Shown here one piece after another: positions 42,817 through 51,899 of a stretch of 64,000 nt of DNA; position 1 is the first letter of the stretch, and the number at the start of each line of letters is the position of its first letter. The notes under the pieces are model-generated. The model made no database searches. It saw nothing but the letters and a program-made list of their open reading frames with translations, and had not been told where the DNA came from. This DNA is from Bacillus pseudomycoides (GTDB taxonomy: Bacteria > Bacillota > Bacilli > Bacillales > Bacillaceae_G): NCBI RefSeq assembly GCF_022811845.1, contig NZ_CP064267.1:219920-283919 (forward strand). Reading direction: 5' to 3'. Made by a program: the position numbers and the translations under genes.

Positions 42817-42941
42817 AGTTTAAAAATATCCTAAAACATTGAATGTATTATACGATATTTTGTATATAATATGTCGTTTATTCCTGTGATTTGTATCTTT
42901 ATACCATATTTTTAAAGAGATAAAATCTTTGCAACAGAACC
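42804..42941. mobile_element. 138-bp IS6-ended miniature element
   Basis: Ends GGTTCTGTTGCAAAG (left) and CTTTGCAACAGAACC (right) are perfect 15-bp inverted repeats of the IS6/IS26/IS431 type. The AT-rich interior has no ORF. No 8-bp duplication is seen (AAGATTCA against GTCTATAT), so it may be a solo remnant of IS6-mediated deletion. Confidence 0.75.
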
Positions 42942-43021
42942 GTCTATATTCCATTTGTTTAAGTGTTCATGCATTCTTAATAAATGAGCGCTATTTTCAA
43001 GTTCACAAGACTTATTCCTTC

Positions 43022-43927
43022 TTAATTAACTCTTCTTAGAGGCGATTTCGCATGTTGCTTCCGAGTTCCAAAACCTAATGCGATGGCGGCGCCAATACAG
43101 CTAGAAAAGCAACCAGCAAACAAATACAATGATGGATCTGACTCACCGATTAAAACGGAAGCTATTCCTCCAATTACCGGGAAAAGTGCAACCATATAGC
43201 CACTTTGAGCTCCTCCAATTTTTTCTACAAGCTTCAAATAGAATAACCATGCTAGAAATGAAGCAACCAGAGTTAAATATAGCAACACAGATAAGTATGA
43301 AAACGATGTTGGAAATATAAATTCTTGTCCTTGAAATAATACAATTACTCCCATCAATATACTGCCCACTGTAAATCCAATGGCATTTGCATAGATAGGA
43401 TTCACCTTGTGACTTGCATTTCGTGCGGAGCTGGCATCACCTACTGCTGTAAGAAGCGTACCTAAGATCGCAACCATAATTCCTTTTATGTCATTGGACC
43501 CTTGAAAGTTGTTCAAATTCGGATAGATGAGAATACATACGCCTAATACACCCAAAATCCCCCCAAACAAAACGCGTGAATGTAACTTTTCTTTTAAAAA
43601 AATCCGGAGAGTAATCGGGGTCAAAATCACCTTTAATGAAAAAACCAATGTTACGATTGCTGCAGAACTCAAAATTGTGGCGTAATAAAGGCATAAGTAG
43701 CTTAATGCAAAGTTACATACACCAAAAACTATTACAAATGGGATATCTTTTCTTGTTGGCATCCCTCTTGGTCGAAGGAACCAAACAAGAATCAAAAATA
43801 AAAAGGCTGTCATAACTAAACGATAAGTTAAGGATAATTCCAAGCTGACAGGAGTTCCTTGAATTTTTACTGCAATAAAGTTGAGTCCCCATACAATCAA
43901 ACAAAATATGTACATAAATATTGTCAT
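43022..43927 (-). CDS. EamA/DMT-family transporter
   Basis: 301 residues, ten TM segments in two EamA repeats (LIVWGLNFIAVKIQG in the first; GTLLTAVGDASSARNA and LFPVIGGIASVLIGE in the second). These inner-membrane exporters move amino acids or other metabolites. It is divergent from the MocR-type regulator at 44035 with ~107 bp between, the standard layout for MocR-controlled transporters. Confidence 0.85.
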   Translation of the reverse strand: MTIFMYIFCLIVWGLNFIAVKIQGTPVSLELSLTYRLVMTAFLFLILVWFLRPRGMPTRKDIPFVIVFGVCNFALSYLCLYYATILSSAAIVTLVFSLKVILTPITLRIFLKEKLHSRVLFGGILGVLGVCILIYPNLNNFQGSNDIKGIMVAILGTLLTAVGDASSARNASHKVNPIYANAIGFTVGSILMGVIVLFQGQEFIFPTSFSYLSVLLYLTLVASFLAWLFYLKLVEKIGGAQSGYMVALFPVIGGIASVLIGESDPSLYLFAGCFSSCIGAAIALGFGTRKQHAKSPLRRVN

Positions 43928-44034
43928 AAGTTATCTCCCAGATTAAATTTTTTTCTAAATTCATTATTCATTTATACTGTCATTTATGAAAGGTACAGTT
44001 TACAATAAACACAAATGACAGATGAGGTATTTCA

Positions 44035-45429
44035 ATGATGAATGAACTAATATTTAATATCAATCGAAAAAGTAACACTCCTATGTACCAACAAGTTTAT
44101 CAATACATACGTACTCAGATTTTATCTGGTAAATTAGAAAGGAATACAAAGTTGCCATCGATTAGACAACTTGCTCTCCAATTAGAGGTCAGCAGAAACA
44201 CAACTCAGGTAGCCTATGAACAATTGCAATCGGAAGGATATATTCGAAGTGAGAACAAAAAGGGTTTTTTTGTAGAGGCCGCTATATCGGATGAAACGCT
44301 TAATTATGAATCCATTAGAGAACAGCATCATGAAAAAAATCAAACTGACATGAAAACTATTGACTTTAAGATTGGGACAGTGGATCAAGCGAACTTCCCT
44401 TTGAAAAAATGGAGAATGCTTACAAATAAAATCGTTAAAGACTCTAGCATGTTTTCATACGGAGAAAAACAAGGCGATATTAAATTAAGAAAGGTACTAG
44501 CAGATTACTTGTTTCAATCAAGAGGGGTTAATACTTCTGTAGAACAAATTATTATTGGCAGTAGTACACAGCACTTGTTATTACTTTTGTCGCTGTTGCT
44601 AAAGCAAGACTATCATTATCTGGCAGTAGAAGACCCTGGATATAATGTGGCAAGGGAACTTTTTGTTCTTCAATCATTTATCATTGATCCAATCCCGGTA
44701 AAAGAACAAGGCATCCAAGTCGATCTCCTTTTAAAATCGCCTTCTAGACTTTTATATGTCACTCCTACTCACCACTTTCCATATGGAGTGACTATCCCCG
44801 TCAATGAAAGATTAAAGTTAATTCAATGGGCAAAAAGGGTGGAAGGATATATTATTGAGGATGATTATGATAGTGAATTTCGATACATCCATCAACCTAT
44901 ACCATCTCTTCAAAGTTTAGATTCTAATGATAGGGTGGTTTATTTAGGAACTTTTTCAAAAGCACTGCTACCCTCTATCCGTGTCAGTTATATGGTTTTG
45001 CCTAGGAGGCTAATAAGTGAATATAAAAAGATACTCCCTTTGCTTGAGCAAACATCCTCATCTATTCATCAGCGAACACTGGCGACCTTTATGAATGAAG
45101 GAAATTGGTACTCACACTTAAGGAAGATGAAAGCTTTGTATAAACGTAAAATGAATCTATTGAATAGGGAATTATTAAAACATTTTAAGAATTATGTTGA
45201 AATAAAAGGTGGTAGCTCCGGAATTTTCGTTATTATTGAAGTAAAAACAGAAATGAGTGAAAAAATGCTAATTGAAAGGGCATATGAACACGGAATTGTA
45301 GTTTATCCTTGTTCAAAATATTTCTCGAAATATATACCACGATATCCACATATTCAACTTGGATTGGGTGATTTATGTGAAAAAAAGATAATAGAAGGAG
45401 TTTCTCAATTAGCAAAAATTTGGCTGTAA
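44035..45429 (+). CDS. MocR-type regulator (GntR HTH fused to aminotransferase domain)
   Basis: 464 residues. GntR winged helix at the N terminus: PMYQQVYQYIRTQILSG, LPSIRQLALQLEVSRNTTQV, YEQLQSEGYI. From about residue 105 a fold-type I aminotransferase: VEDPGYNVARELF, IEDDYDSEFRY and the PLP Lys in YLGTFSKALLPSIRV near 309. Such PLP-sensing regulators commonly control the divergent gene, here the EamA transporter. ATG 44038 is an equally possible start. Confidence 0.88.
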   Translation: MMNELIFNINRKSNTPMYQQVYQYIRTQILSGKLERNTKLPSIRQLALQLEVSRNTTQVAYEQLQSEGYIRSENKKGFFVEAAISDETLNYESIREQHHEKNQTDMKTIDFKIGTVDQANFPLKKWRMLTNKIVKDSSMFSYGEKQGDIKLRKVLADYLFQSRGVNTSVEQIIIGSSTQHLLLLLSLLLKQDYHYLAVEDPGYNVARELFVLQSFIIDPIPVKEQGIQVDLLLKSPSRLLYVTPTHHFPYGVTIPVNERLKLIQWAKRVEGYIIEDDYDSEFRYIHQPIPSLQSLDSNDRVVYLGTFSKALLPSIRVSYMVLPRRLISEYKKILPLLEQTSSSIHQRTLATFMNEGNWYSHLRKMKALYKRKMNLLNRELLKHFKNYVEIKGGSSGIFVIIEVKTEMSEKMLIERAYEHGIVVYPCSKYFSKYIPRYPHIQLGLGDLCEKKIIEGVSQLAKIWL

Positions 45430-45522
45430 TCTTGAGTTTTCTCCTAAAAAAATTTTTTCGTTCTTCCTATTAGGGGTCATCATACATTGAAGTGCCCCCA
45501 TAAAGTTAGACAGGTTATTTCA

Positions 45523-46350
45523 TTAGGCAACCTTTTGGGCATGGGTCCGGTATTGTACCGGGCTCATGCCTTTTAGTTTTGCCTTAATTCTTTTATGATT
45601 ATAGTACTCTATATATCTTGCTAGTTCTTGCTTAAAATGTTCTATACTCTTAAATTCTTTTCGATACAGAAATTCTGACTTCATGATGCCAAAGAAGTTT
45701 TCAATCACTGCGTTATCGTAACAGTTTCCTTTACGAGACATGCTTTGTGTAATGCCACGTTTAGTAAGAGAATGACGGTATTGTTTCATTTGATAGTGCC
45801 AACCTTGATCAGAATGGATCAAGAGTGTATCTTTGACTGTTAAGTGTTCAAATGCTTGCTCTAACATCGTTGAAACAAGTGAATAAGTTGGTCTTGAACC
45901 AATTGTGTATGTGATAATTTCACCATTAAATAAACTCAACATTGGTGATAGATATAACTTTTCTCCAAACAATTTAAACTCCGTAATATCCGTAACCCAC
46001 TTTTTATTTGGTTTTTCAGCTTGGAAGTTGCGATTTAAAATATTGGGTGCAATTTTTCCAACTGTTCCTTTATAAGAGCGATATTTTTTCATACGAACGA
46101 GACATTTTAACCCCAATTCTTTCATGATACGATACACTTTTTTATGATTTACTTTATGTCCGCGATTCGTAAGTTCATCACGAATACGACGATAACCATA
46201 AAGCCCCTCATGTTCGTCATAAATTGTTCGAATCAATCCTTTTAGTTCTACATCTGAATCAGGAAGATCGAATCTTTTAACCCAATAATAATACGTACTT
46301 CGCGGAATACCTGCGAGCTGAAGTAGCACCTTCACTGAAAATTCATGCAT
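45523..46350 (-). CDS. IS150-type transposase OrfB (DDE domain)
   Basis: 275 residues as a separate frame. IS3 OrfB features: HTH_21-like start (RSTYYYWVKRF), KKWVTDITEF with first Asp, LLIHSDQGWHY with second Asp, and AVIENFFGIMKSEF with the Glu. A -1 shift at AAAAAAG in orfA would add the OrfA part; the frame is open from there to this ATG. No internal stops. Confidence 0.9.
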   Translation of the reverse strand: MHEFSVKVLLQLAGIPRSTYYYWVKRFDLPDSDVELKGLIRTIYDEHEGLYGYRRIRDELTNRGHKVNHKKVYRIMKELGLKCLVRMKKYRSYKGTVGKIAPNILNRNFQAEKPNKKWVTDITEFKLFGEKLYLSPMLSLFNGEIITYTIGSRPTYSLVSTMLEQAFEHLTVKDTLLIHSDQGWHYQMKQYRHSLTKRGITQSMSRKGNCYDNAVIENFFGIMKSEFLYRKEFKSIEHFKQELARYIEYYNHKRIKAKLKGMSPVQYRTHAQKVA

Positions 46351-46361
46351 TAATTCATAGA

Positions 46362-46883
46362 CTACTTGGGCTTTGTCTTGTTTCGTGATTTCTCCTTGTT
46401 TTGAACTAAGGCATTTAACTTTTTTAAATACGCATTTTCCATACGTAAACGCTCATTCTCCGCTTGTAGTACCTCTATTGAACCTTCAACCATTCCTTGA
46501 TCTTTGGTCGTGTTAAGTTTTTTATTTTTCATGGATGGACGCCCCTTTTTCTTTGATTGTAGGGCATCCAATCCTCCTGCTTCATAAGCCACTTTCCATT
46601 TCCGAAGTGTTTCATAAGATGGAATATTGAAAATCGCCGCTGTTTCCCTGATAGATGTCCCTTTTTCATTCATATAATTGAGTACATCCAGTTTAAACGG
46701 CACAGAGTAAGATGTATAGCGTTTTTCAAAAGCATTTTTACCCGAAAATTCATATTGTTTAATCCACTGGTGAAGTATACTGGGGTGAACCCCTATAGAT
46801 TTAGCAACTGTTTTTCCACCTTCATTGCCACTTAAATACCGTCTCACTGCTCGTATTTTTTCTTTTGAAGAAAATTTAGACAT
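46362..46883 (-). CDS. IS150-type transposase OrfA (HTH)
   Basis: 173 residues, two helix-turn-helix blocks (NEGGKTVAKSIGVHPSILHQ and GTSIRETAAIFNIPSYETLR) followed by a leucine-zipper-like stretch (VLQAENERLRMENAYLKKL). The slippery AAAAAAG lies in AYLKKLN. Its GGAGGG ribosome site is inside a 26-bp hairpin stem just before ATG 46883. Confidence 0.88.
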   Translation of the reverse strand: MSKFSSKEKIRAVRRYLSGNEGGKTVAKSIGVHPSILHQWIKQYEFSGKNAFEKRYTSYSVPFKLDVLNYMNEKGTSIRETAAIFNIPSYETLRKWKVAYEAGGLDALQSKKKGRPSMKNKKLNTTKDQGMVEGSIEVLQAENERLRMENAYLKKLNALVQNKEKSRNKTKPK

Positions 46884-46938
46884 AAAAAACTGCCCTCCAA
46901 TTGTTAGACACAGTCTAACAATTGGAGGGCAGTTTTTT
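46884..46938. terminator. Perfect 26-bp stem at the IS150 5' end
   Basis: Arms 46884-46909 and 46913-46938 with loop ACA. It ends in T or A runs on both strands. In a read-through transcript it would hide the orfA ribosome site and act as a terminator. Confidence 0.7.
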
Positions 46939-46969
46939 AGGAACCGACTTTTTAATTTGGCTTGTTAAG

Positions 46970-47225
46970 CTAAGCCCCTATTGGGGGTAGTACCAGCGAA
47001 GCTGACACCACCCGTAATGTAGATGTAATTAAATTATTGATGACCTCGTTATATCCCTGCTGGGCATCGGTGATTGCAAGTTTTGAATAGACCTCCAAGG
47101 ACTTGCGGCCATGCCCCTGCCCGCTTCCACTCCGTCCAACCAACTCCGCGTCACGTCCTGATTCTGCCCCAATAAGGTCGATGAAATTCACCAGCCTTTT
47201 TTTAAACGAACGACGAACCGCGGGC
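46970..47225 (-). pseudogene. Tyrosine recombinase C-terminal fragment
   Basis: The stretch HGRKSLEVYSKLAITDAQQG then YNEVINN carries what looks like the last His/Lys and the catalytic Tyr of a phage-type integrase. The upstream part (FIDLIGAESGRDAELVG) does not fit the family and overlaps the 3' end of the serine hydrolase gene, so the start is unclear. GC content is far above the window average. Confidence 0.4.
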
Positions 47226-47231
47226 TCGGTT

Positions 47232-48464
47232 TCAGTCTTCGATTGTTTGATAGACCGTGGTCCAGAAGTCTTGGATAACATACGCTGAATCCGGAGTGGA
47301 CATCCCAACTTGGGTGAACAGAATTCCGGTGAGCTGTTTGTCCGGGTCAGCGTAAGCTGCGGTGCCGGTTCCGCCGTCCCAGCCGAACTGTCCGATGGAC
47401 GCGTAGTCTCCGAGGTAGGTACGCACCGCCATCCCAAAGCCCCAGCCGCCTTGTATCCCTTGGCCAAACGACAAATGGACGTTGTTTTTAGCCAAGTCCT
47501 CTCGGAATGCTTGTTGTTCTGGCGTGAGTCGGTTGGTGGTCATCAGCTGGACTGCGGGTCGGGACAGGATTCGTTTGTTCCCGTGCATCCCTTGGTTCAA
47601 CAGCATCTGTAAATACGCGTGATAGTCATCGACGGTCGAGAGCAGCCCACCGCCGCCTGCTTGGAATGCTGGAGGTTTGCTGTAACGTCCGCCTGCGGCC
47701 TCGTCCCACACGATGAACTCTCCCGTCTGCGGATCAGGGTTACAGGCGGGTGGCAGACGGGCAATCTTACTCTCGGGCACGTAGAAACCGGTGTCCTTCA
47801 TCCCCAGCGGATCGAGGATGCGTTCACGCAGGAACGACTCGAATGTCTGACCTGTGACCCTAGCAATGAGCACGCCAAGCACTTCGAGGCTGACATGGTA
47901 CTGCCACCGCTCTCCGGGCTGGTAGCTCAGCGGGAGTGTGCCCAAGCGTCGCATCCACTCATCGGGCTCTGGCAACTCCATCCCTGGCGCGTCGAATAAT
48001 CCATTTTCGAAGATCGCATTTTGGATCGGAGAGCCCATCAAAGTCAGATCCACTCCAAGTCCGAATGTGGAGGTCAACAGGTCACGTACAGTGATCGGAC
48101 GCCGTGCCGGAACGGTGTCGTCCAGCGGACCGTCGGGTCGTTTCAGCACCTGCCGGTTGGCGAGTTCGGGCAACCATTTGTCTACTGGCTCGTCCAAATG
48201 CAGTTTGCATTCGTCGAGCAGGATCATTACCGGAGAAACCGTGATCGGCTTGGTAGTGGACGCAAGCCGGAAGATCGTGTCACGTCGCATCGGTGCACCA
48301 CCATCATGCCGCATTGTACCGAGCGCTTCGACGTGCGTCTCACCGTTTCGGCTGACTAGGGCGACAAGCCCAGGAATCTTCCCAGAATCGACATGCTGCG
48401 CCAGTACGTTGCGCATTTTGCGCAGCCCTGTTTCGGAAAAGCCTTTGTTACTTTGTCCCATCAT
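47232..48464 (-). CDS. Beta-lactamase-family serine hydrolase, GC-rich import
   Basis: 410 residues from ATG 48464 after AAGGAGAG. Class C/esterase fold (PF00144-type): STTKP (SxxK) near residue 70, YHVS (YxN-like) near 188, and late glycine-rich GWDGGTGTAAY in place of KTG. No signal peptide, so cytoplasmic; more likely an esterase or D-aminopeptidase than a resistance enzyme. Base composition is close to 60 percent GC with CGG, GCG and CTG codons, clearly unlike its neighbours, so it was recently acquired, e.g. from a Paenibacillus-like donor (inference). Confidence 0.85.
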   Translation of the reverse strand: MMGQSNKGFSETGLRKMRNVLAQHVDSGKIPGLVALVSRNGETHVEALGTMRHDGGAPMRRDTIFRLASTTKPITVSPVMILLDECKLHLDEPVDKWLPELANRQVLKRPDGPLDDTVPARRPITVRDLLTSTFGLGVDLTLMGSPIQNAIFENGLFDAPGMELPEPDEWMRRLGTLPLSYQPGERWQYHVSLEVLGVLIARVTGQTFESFLRERILDPLGMKDTGFYVPESKIARLPPACNPDPQTGEFIVWDEAAGGRYSKPPAFQAGGGGLLSTVDDYHAYLQMLLNQGMHGNKRILSRPAVQLMTTNRLTPEQQAFREDLAKNNVHLSFGQGIQGGWGFGMAVRTYLGDYASIGQFGWDGGTGTAAYADPDKQLTGILFTQVGMSTPDSAYVIQDFWTTVYQTIED

Positions 48465-49200
48465 GAATCTCTCCTTTTTTCCCCATTTTCTGATGAACGA
48501 AAATCTTCTGTTGTAATCTTTTTCATTTGGTTTCCCTCTTTTTACTTTTTTATCAGCCCTATTGTTTTAAAACTACAAATTCTCTTTTGTTATTCATGCT
48601 TGAAAGCCCTTTGTCAAAAAGGTGGATTCGATGCATCAAAGAAAATGAATATTGGCAATCAAAATCTGACTCACTTCCTTTTCTGGGTTATCAGAATCGA
48701 GATATGTCCTGAACTTAGCATAGATCCATGTGTTCATCAGACGTTTATTCTACAACCGTTGTCTTGCCCGCCCTATTGGAGCCGAGCAGGGCGAAAATAC
48801 TGCCCTTATCCACCTCGAAATCTACGCCCTTTAGGACTTGTAGCTATATATCTTTATCTATCTACTTATCTAATTCAATACTGCCCTTTTCTGGAAGTAA
48901 CTTTAACTTTCTAGATGCCCTATCTAAATCCCTTTCTTTTTCCAGCATATGGACCGATTGCGGAACAAAAATAAAAGAGCTCTCTTCAGCTTCTCTGTGT
49001 GCTTAATAAATTCGCCCCATAAATGAAGGGTATAAGTTTTCACGAGAAGATCATGTTATGCTGAGTCCCATACCTTACAAGCCACATTAAACGTTTTGGT
49101 GATTTTGTCATCGATTTACAAAGCATCCCTCAACCAGTAGAGGAAAATATACCGGTATAAACATAAAATGGGTCATTGACTAGAAATAAAAGTAAGCCTA
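48465..49200. other. Gene-free stretch with an ABC fragment
   Basis: About 740 bp with no intact gene. It holds the ABC ATPase fragment at 48745-48843 and, further right on the minus strand, an open ~45-codon stretch (VPQSVHMLEKERDLDRASRK) of unknown origin. Confidence 0.4.
48745..48843 (-). pseudogene. ABC transporter ATPase fragment
   Basis: 32 codons: LQVLKGVDFEV, KGSIFALLGSNRAGKTTVVE. This is a diverged copy of the Walker A region of the ABC protein at 49211-49453, with Gly changed to Arg inside the P-loop. Confidence 0.65.
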
Positions 49201-49210
49201 TGACCCGTTT

Positions 49211-49453
49211 TTACACGTATCTCGGCTGAACCCCCGGTTGACGCTGGACGTCAAAGCCGCAAATACCTACTTCGCCGCCATCGGCCTTCATCAGCGTCGA
49301 GAGGATGTTAACCGTCGTCGTCTTGCCCGCTCCATTTGAGCCCAGCAGTGCGAAAATCTCACCACGCCGCACCTCAAAATCCACCCCCTTTAAGACTTCC
49401 TTGTCTTTAAAGGATTTTTTTAACCCTTTTACAGAAATGGCTGGATTGCTCAT
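49211..49453 (-). pseudogene. ABC transporter ATPase, 3'-truncated
   Basis: Only 80 residues: MSNPAISVKGLKKSFKDKEV, Walker A GSNGAGKTTTVNIL, then GFDVQRQPGVQPRYV and a stop. Signature motif and Walker B are missing. It follows DUF1048 and PadR genes, the usual order for PadR-controlled drug exporters of the DrrA type. The reading frame has no continuation downstream; the permease is also gone. Confidence 0.8.
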
Positions 49454-49514
49454 ACTTTTTTCCTCCTTATAAAAAGCGCCTTGCGGAGCTAGATTGCCTA
49501 TATCCTTCTATTTA

Positions 49515-49605
49515 GTCTGACTGATAATCGGTATAACAGAGTACTAAGGTAAATTTTTACTAAATAGCGAAGATGGCAATTCACATTTGTAATCAGCTAT
49601 TCAGT
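49515..49605 (-). promoter_or_regulatory. PadR-type operator/promoter before the ABC gene
   Basis: 49515-49567 is ~85 percent identical to 50388-50439 before padR (shared GTATAACAGAGTACTAAGGT). A CTATTCAGT box at 49597-49605 also recurs before padR. On the minus strand GTTATAC could be the -10. Confidence 0.6.
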
Positions 49606-49623
49606 CGGTATTATCTATTGAAT

Positions 49624-49965
49624 TTACTTTTTTCCCAATCGTTTTATGATACTCTGATTCAAATTTTCACGATACTTGGCGACATAGGTTTTAGCGTTTG
49701 CCACTAGTTCGTCGGCAAAGGACGCCACGTCGTCCCCAGTGATTTCCAGCACTTGTCTGCCTTCCGCCGCACCGGCTTCGAACAACTCGATTAATTCATA
49801 CTGTATGTGCAGCATATCCATCCCGTTGCCCGCTGAGAAATTCCACATGTAGTTTTGAATTTTCTTAAATACAAACTGGTAGTCCTCTGGAAGGGCTTCA
49901 ACCCGTGCCATCATCATTTTGTACTCTTTTTTATCACCAATCATTTTTTTGAACATTTCCAACAT
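49624..49965 (-). CDS. DUF1048-family protein
   Basis: 113 residues, helical, with the family pattern KKMIGDKKEYKMMMARVEAL, PEDYQFVFKKIQNYMWNF and LIELFEAGAAEGRQVLEITG. DUF1048 proteins are found next to PadR regulators and ABC exporters; function unknown. AGGAGG-type site precedes ATG 49965 (AAAAAGGAGGAAAA). It sits 71 nt after padR. Confidence 0.8.
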   Translation of the reverse strand: MLEMFKKMIGDKKEYKMMMARVEALPEDYQFVFKKIQNYMWNFSAGNGMDMLHIQYELIELFEAGAAEGRQVLEITGDDVASFADELVANAKTYVAKYRENLNQSIIKRLGKK

Positions 49966-50036
49966 TTTATTTTTCCTCCTTTTTTATAAAGCTGAACAAG
50001 ACACTCCAAAAATATCGGACGGAATATCTTATGAAG

Positions 50037-50357
50037 CTAGATTGACTTCAAGACGTTGATTTTTGATGATACAAAATCCCATTTTCTCCAAAATAATTCA
50101 AGTTCCTGGCGGCCAGCCTTATTAAGTGAGTAAAACTTGCGAGGCGGCCCCATATCTGACGGTTTCTTTTCTATATTCACAAGTTTTTTCTTTTCTAATC
50201 GCACAAGGATGGTATAGACCGTCCCTTCCACGACTTCGGTAAACCCAAGTTCGTTCAGGCGTCGGGTAATCTCGTAGCCATAGGTTTCATGGCGGCTGAT
50301 GATTTCCAGCACGCAGCCTTCCAGCGAACCCTTCAGCATTTCAGTTAAATTTTCCAT
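50037..50357 (-). CDS. PadR-family transcriptional regulator
   Basis: 106 residues. PadR winged helix: MLKGSLEGCVLEIISRHETY, GYEITRRLNELGFTEVVEGT, VYTILVRLEKKKLVNIEKK and PPRKFYSLNKAGRQEL. PadR proteins repress their own operon and export genes until a toxic ligand binds. Repeated CTATTCAGT boxes and a 52-bp block shared with the ABC promoter lie upstream, supporting autoregulation and joint control. Confidence 0.88.
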   Translation of the reverse strand: MENLTEMLKGSLEGCVLEIISRHETYGYEITRRLNELGFTEVVEGTVYTILVRLEKKKLVNIEKKPSDMGPPRKFYSLNKAGRQELELFWRKWDFVSSKINVLKSI

Positions 50358-50387
50358 GTTTAAATCCTCCTTTACCTCCTCTATTTT

Positions 50388-50464
50388 GTCTGACTTATAT
50401 TCAGTATAACAGAGTACTAAGGTGAATTTTTACTGAATAGCTTTTGGAAAATCACGCTATTCAG
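50388..50464 (-). promoter_or_regulatory. padR promoter and operator
   Basis: Block 50388-50439 is shared with the ABC promoter. ACTGAATAG (50431-50439) and CTATTCAGT (50456-50464) are perfect 9-bp inverted arms; a third CTATTCAGT lies at 50543-50551. Confidence 0.6.
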
Positions 50465-50677
50465 TATTACTCATTACATATATATTGCATCACTGAGTAG
50501 AAGGTGTCAACTATTTTTCTTAAAAATATTTTTGCAACCTCACTATTCAGTGTGACCTACTACAGGTGCATCGTAACACGCAGTAGATGAACTGTCAACT
50601 GGATTTTCTAAATATTTTTAAAACCGGCTATCTTCATTGGATACAGTCGATTTTCTTTATGGAGCTTTCACTTCCTC

Positions 50678-50811
50678 CTATGCCTCTTTCACAATGATTA
50701 CACCGCGGATCATTCCCATCCAGAAACTGTACATGTAGGTTCCCGATTTCTCTGGTGTAAAAACGATGAGGTTTTCTCCTACTTCCAGTGACCAATTCCT
50801 TCCGAAGAAAT
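50678..50811 (-). pseudogene. Cupredoxin C-terminal fragment
   Basis: About 44 codons ending in TAG: GRNWSLEVGENLIVFTPEKS then GTYMYSFWMGMIRGVIIVKE. This is the last two strands of a cupredoxin-like copper protein; the usual Cys ligand (YSCWMGM) appears as Phe. No upstream part remains. Confidence 0.6.
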
Positions 50812-51112
50812 GTTAAAGAGTATTCCCGAAATGAAAGAAGAACTTCGTAGACCTATGTTCTTAATAATCTCAGCAGAAAAGTAAATGTTTATTATGCGTT
50901 CCTGCAAAATGTGGGGACGTTTTTCTTTTTGGGCTCACGGGAGCTTTAGTAAAATAACTGAGGATTATTAATGTAACTCCCTCGCGTTCTTCACTTTTCC
51001 ACTATCGGGCGCGATTATGAAATAACTCTTAGATTTAAACGACTTTATTGTTATATTTTTAAGTGCGGTGAAGTAATCTACATCAAAAATTTAATAACTT
51101 TATTGAAATCGT
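50812..51112. other. Gene-free stretch
   Basis: About 300 bp. A short open stretch on the plus strand (50815-50885) has no start or recognised motif; nothing else seen. Confidence 0.35.
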
Positions 51113-51899
51113 TTAGTAATTAGAGAAAAGTGTTCCAATAATGACGAACATCATCACCAATAAATCATAATTTAAATGCATCCAATACCCCAAATGTACA
51201 TTTTTATATCTTAAAAATAAAATCATATGAGAAGCAGCAGGAATTCCAATTATAAGAACACATTGAATCCAATTGAAACTGTAAGTGGAAAGATGCAGAA
51301 GACCAAAGGAAAGGCTAGAAAATAATAAAGAAAGTCCCAATAATAGAGAGTTTTTACATTTTATAATTTGAAAAATCTTATACCAAAATAGTAGAAAAGA
51401 AATAAACATTATATTTTCACCAATTAGCTGAATAGATATCGTTGGGATTTTAAGTAATAAGGATATTAAGCTTACATCCATACCTGGATTTGATGAGGCT
51501 TTATATGTAGTAAAAGTAGTTATCCCACATACAGTAAGCAATACTGAACAAATAACTAATAAAGCATAAAATACCGATTTCTTATATTGCTTTACAGTTA
51601 CCTTTTAAACAGCATTTTTCTTTGTTCCTCATTATTAATAAAAATATCAATGTAACGGGAAATATGAAAAATAGTGATGTAACTATATCTCTAAGTATTA
51701 TGTTTATATCTTTTACAAGGATACGAACTATATTAATATACGGAGAGTAAACTGTAGTAAAACTTATAACGACTAAAATGATTAATTTAAAGAAGCTTTT
51801 CGTTTGTACTAGATTTTGCAAATAAGTATTAGCCGGATCTAAAAAATAAAGAGATTTTCTTCTGTAATTTGGTTTCCTCTCTATAAAACTCATTCTCAT
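51113..51899 (-). pseudogene. CPBP-like membrane protein, frameshifted
   Basis: Two frames (51582-51899 and 51113-51541) join after one extra A near 51588 (..CCLKGNCK then YKKSVFYALLVICSV). The joined protein has about seven TM segments. Motifs SFGLLHL and GYWMHLNYDL fit the later helices of CPBP-family proteases, but the EExxxR motif is not present (GENIMFISFL at that place). Either a degenerate immunity-type CPBP protein or a sequencing error. Confidence 0.55.

Larger units (their letters stand above)
45493..46931 (-). mobile_element. IS3-family (IS150 group) insertion sequence
   Basis: About 1.44 kb with ends TGCCCCCATAAAGTTAGAC (left) and TGCCCTCCAATTGTTAGAC (right, read inward). It has orfA and orfB with a slippery AAAAAAG at 46419-46425 (minus strand). 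No clear 3-bp target duplication. Copying proceeds through an OrfAB fusion transposase. Confidence 0.85.

Noticed and set aside
46970..47467. Full 165-codon frame as one protein
   Set aside because: Its first half runs inside the serine hydrolase gene in another frame and has no protein character; only the last ~60 codons look real.
47310..48516. Several long plus-strand frames opposite the serine hydrolase
   Set aside because: Long spurious frames are expected in high-GC DNA; no motifs or ribosome sites.
50815..50885. Short plus-strand frame EEMLKSIPEMKEEL...
   Set aside because: No usable start, 20-odd codons, no family; kept only as a note.
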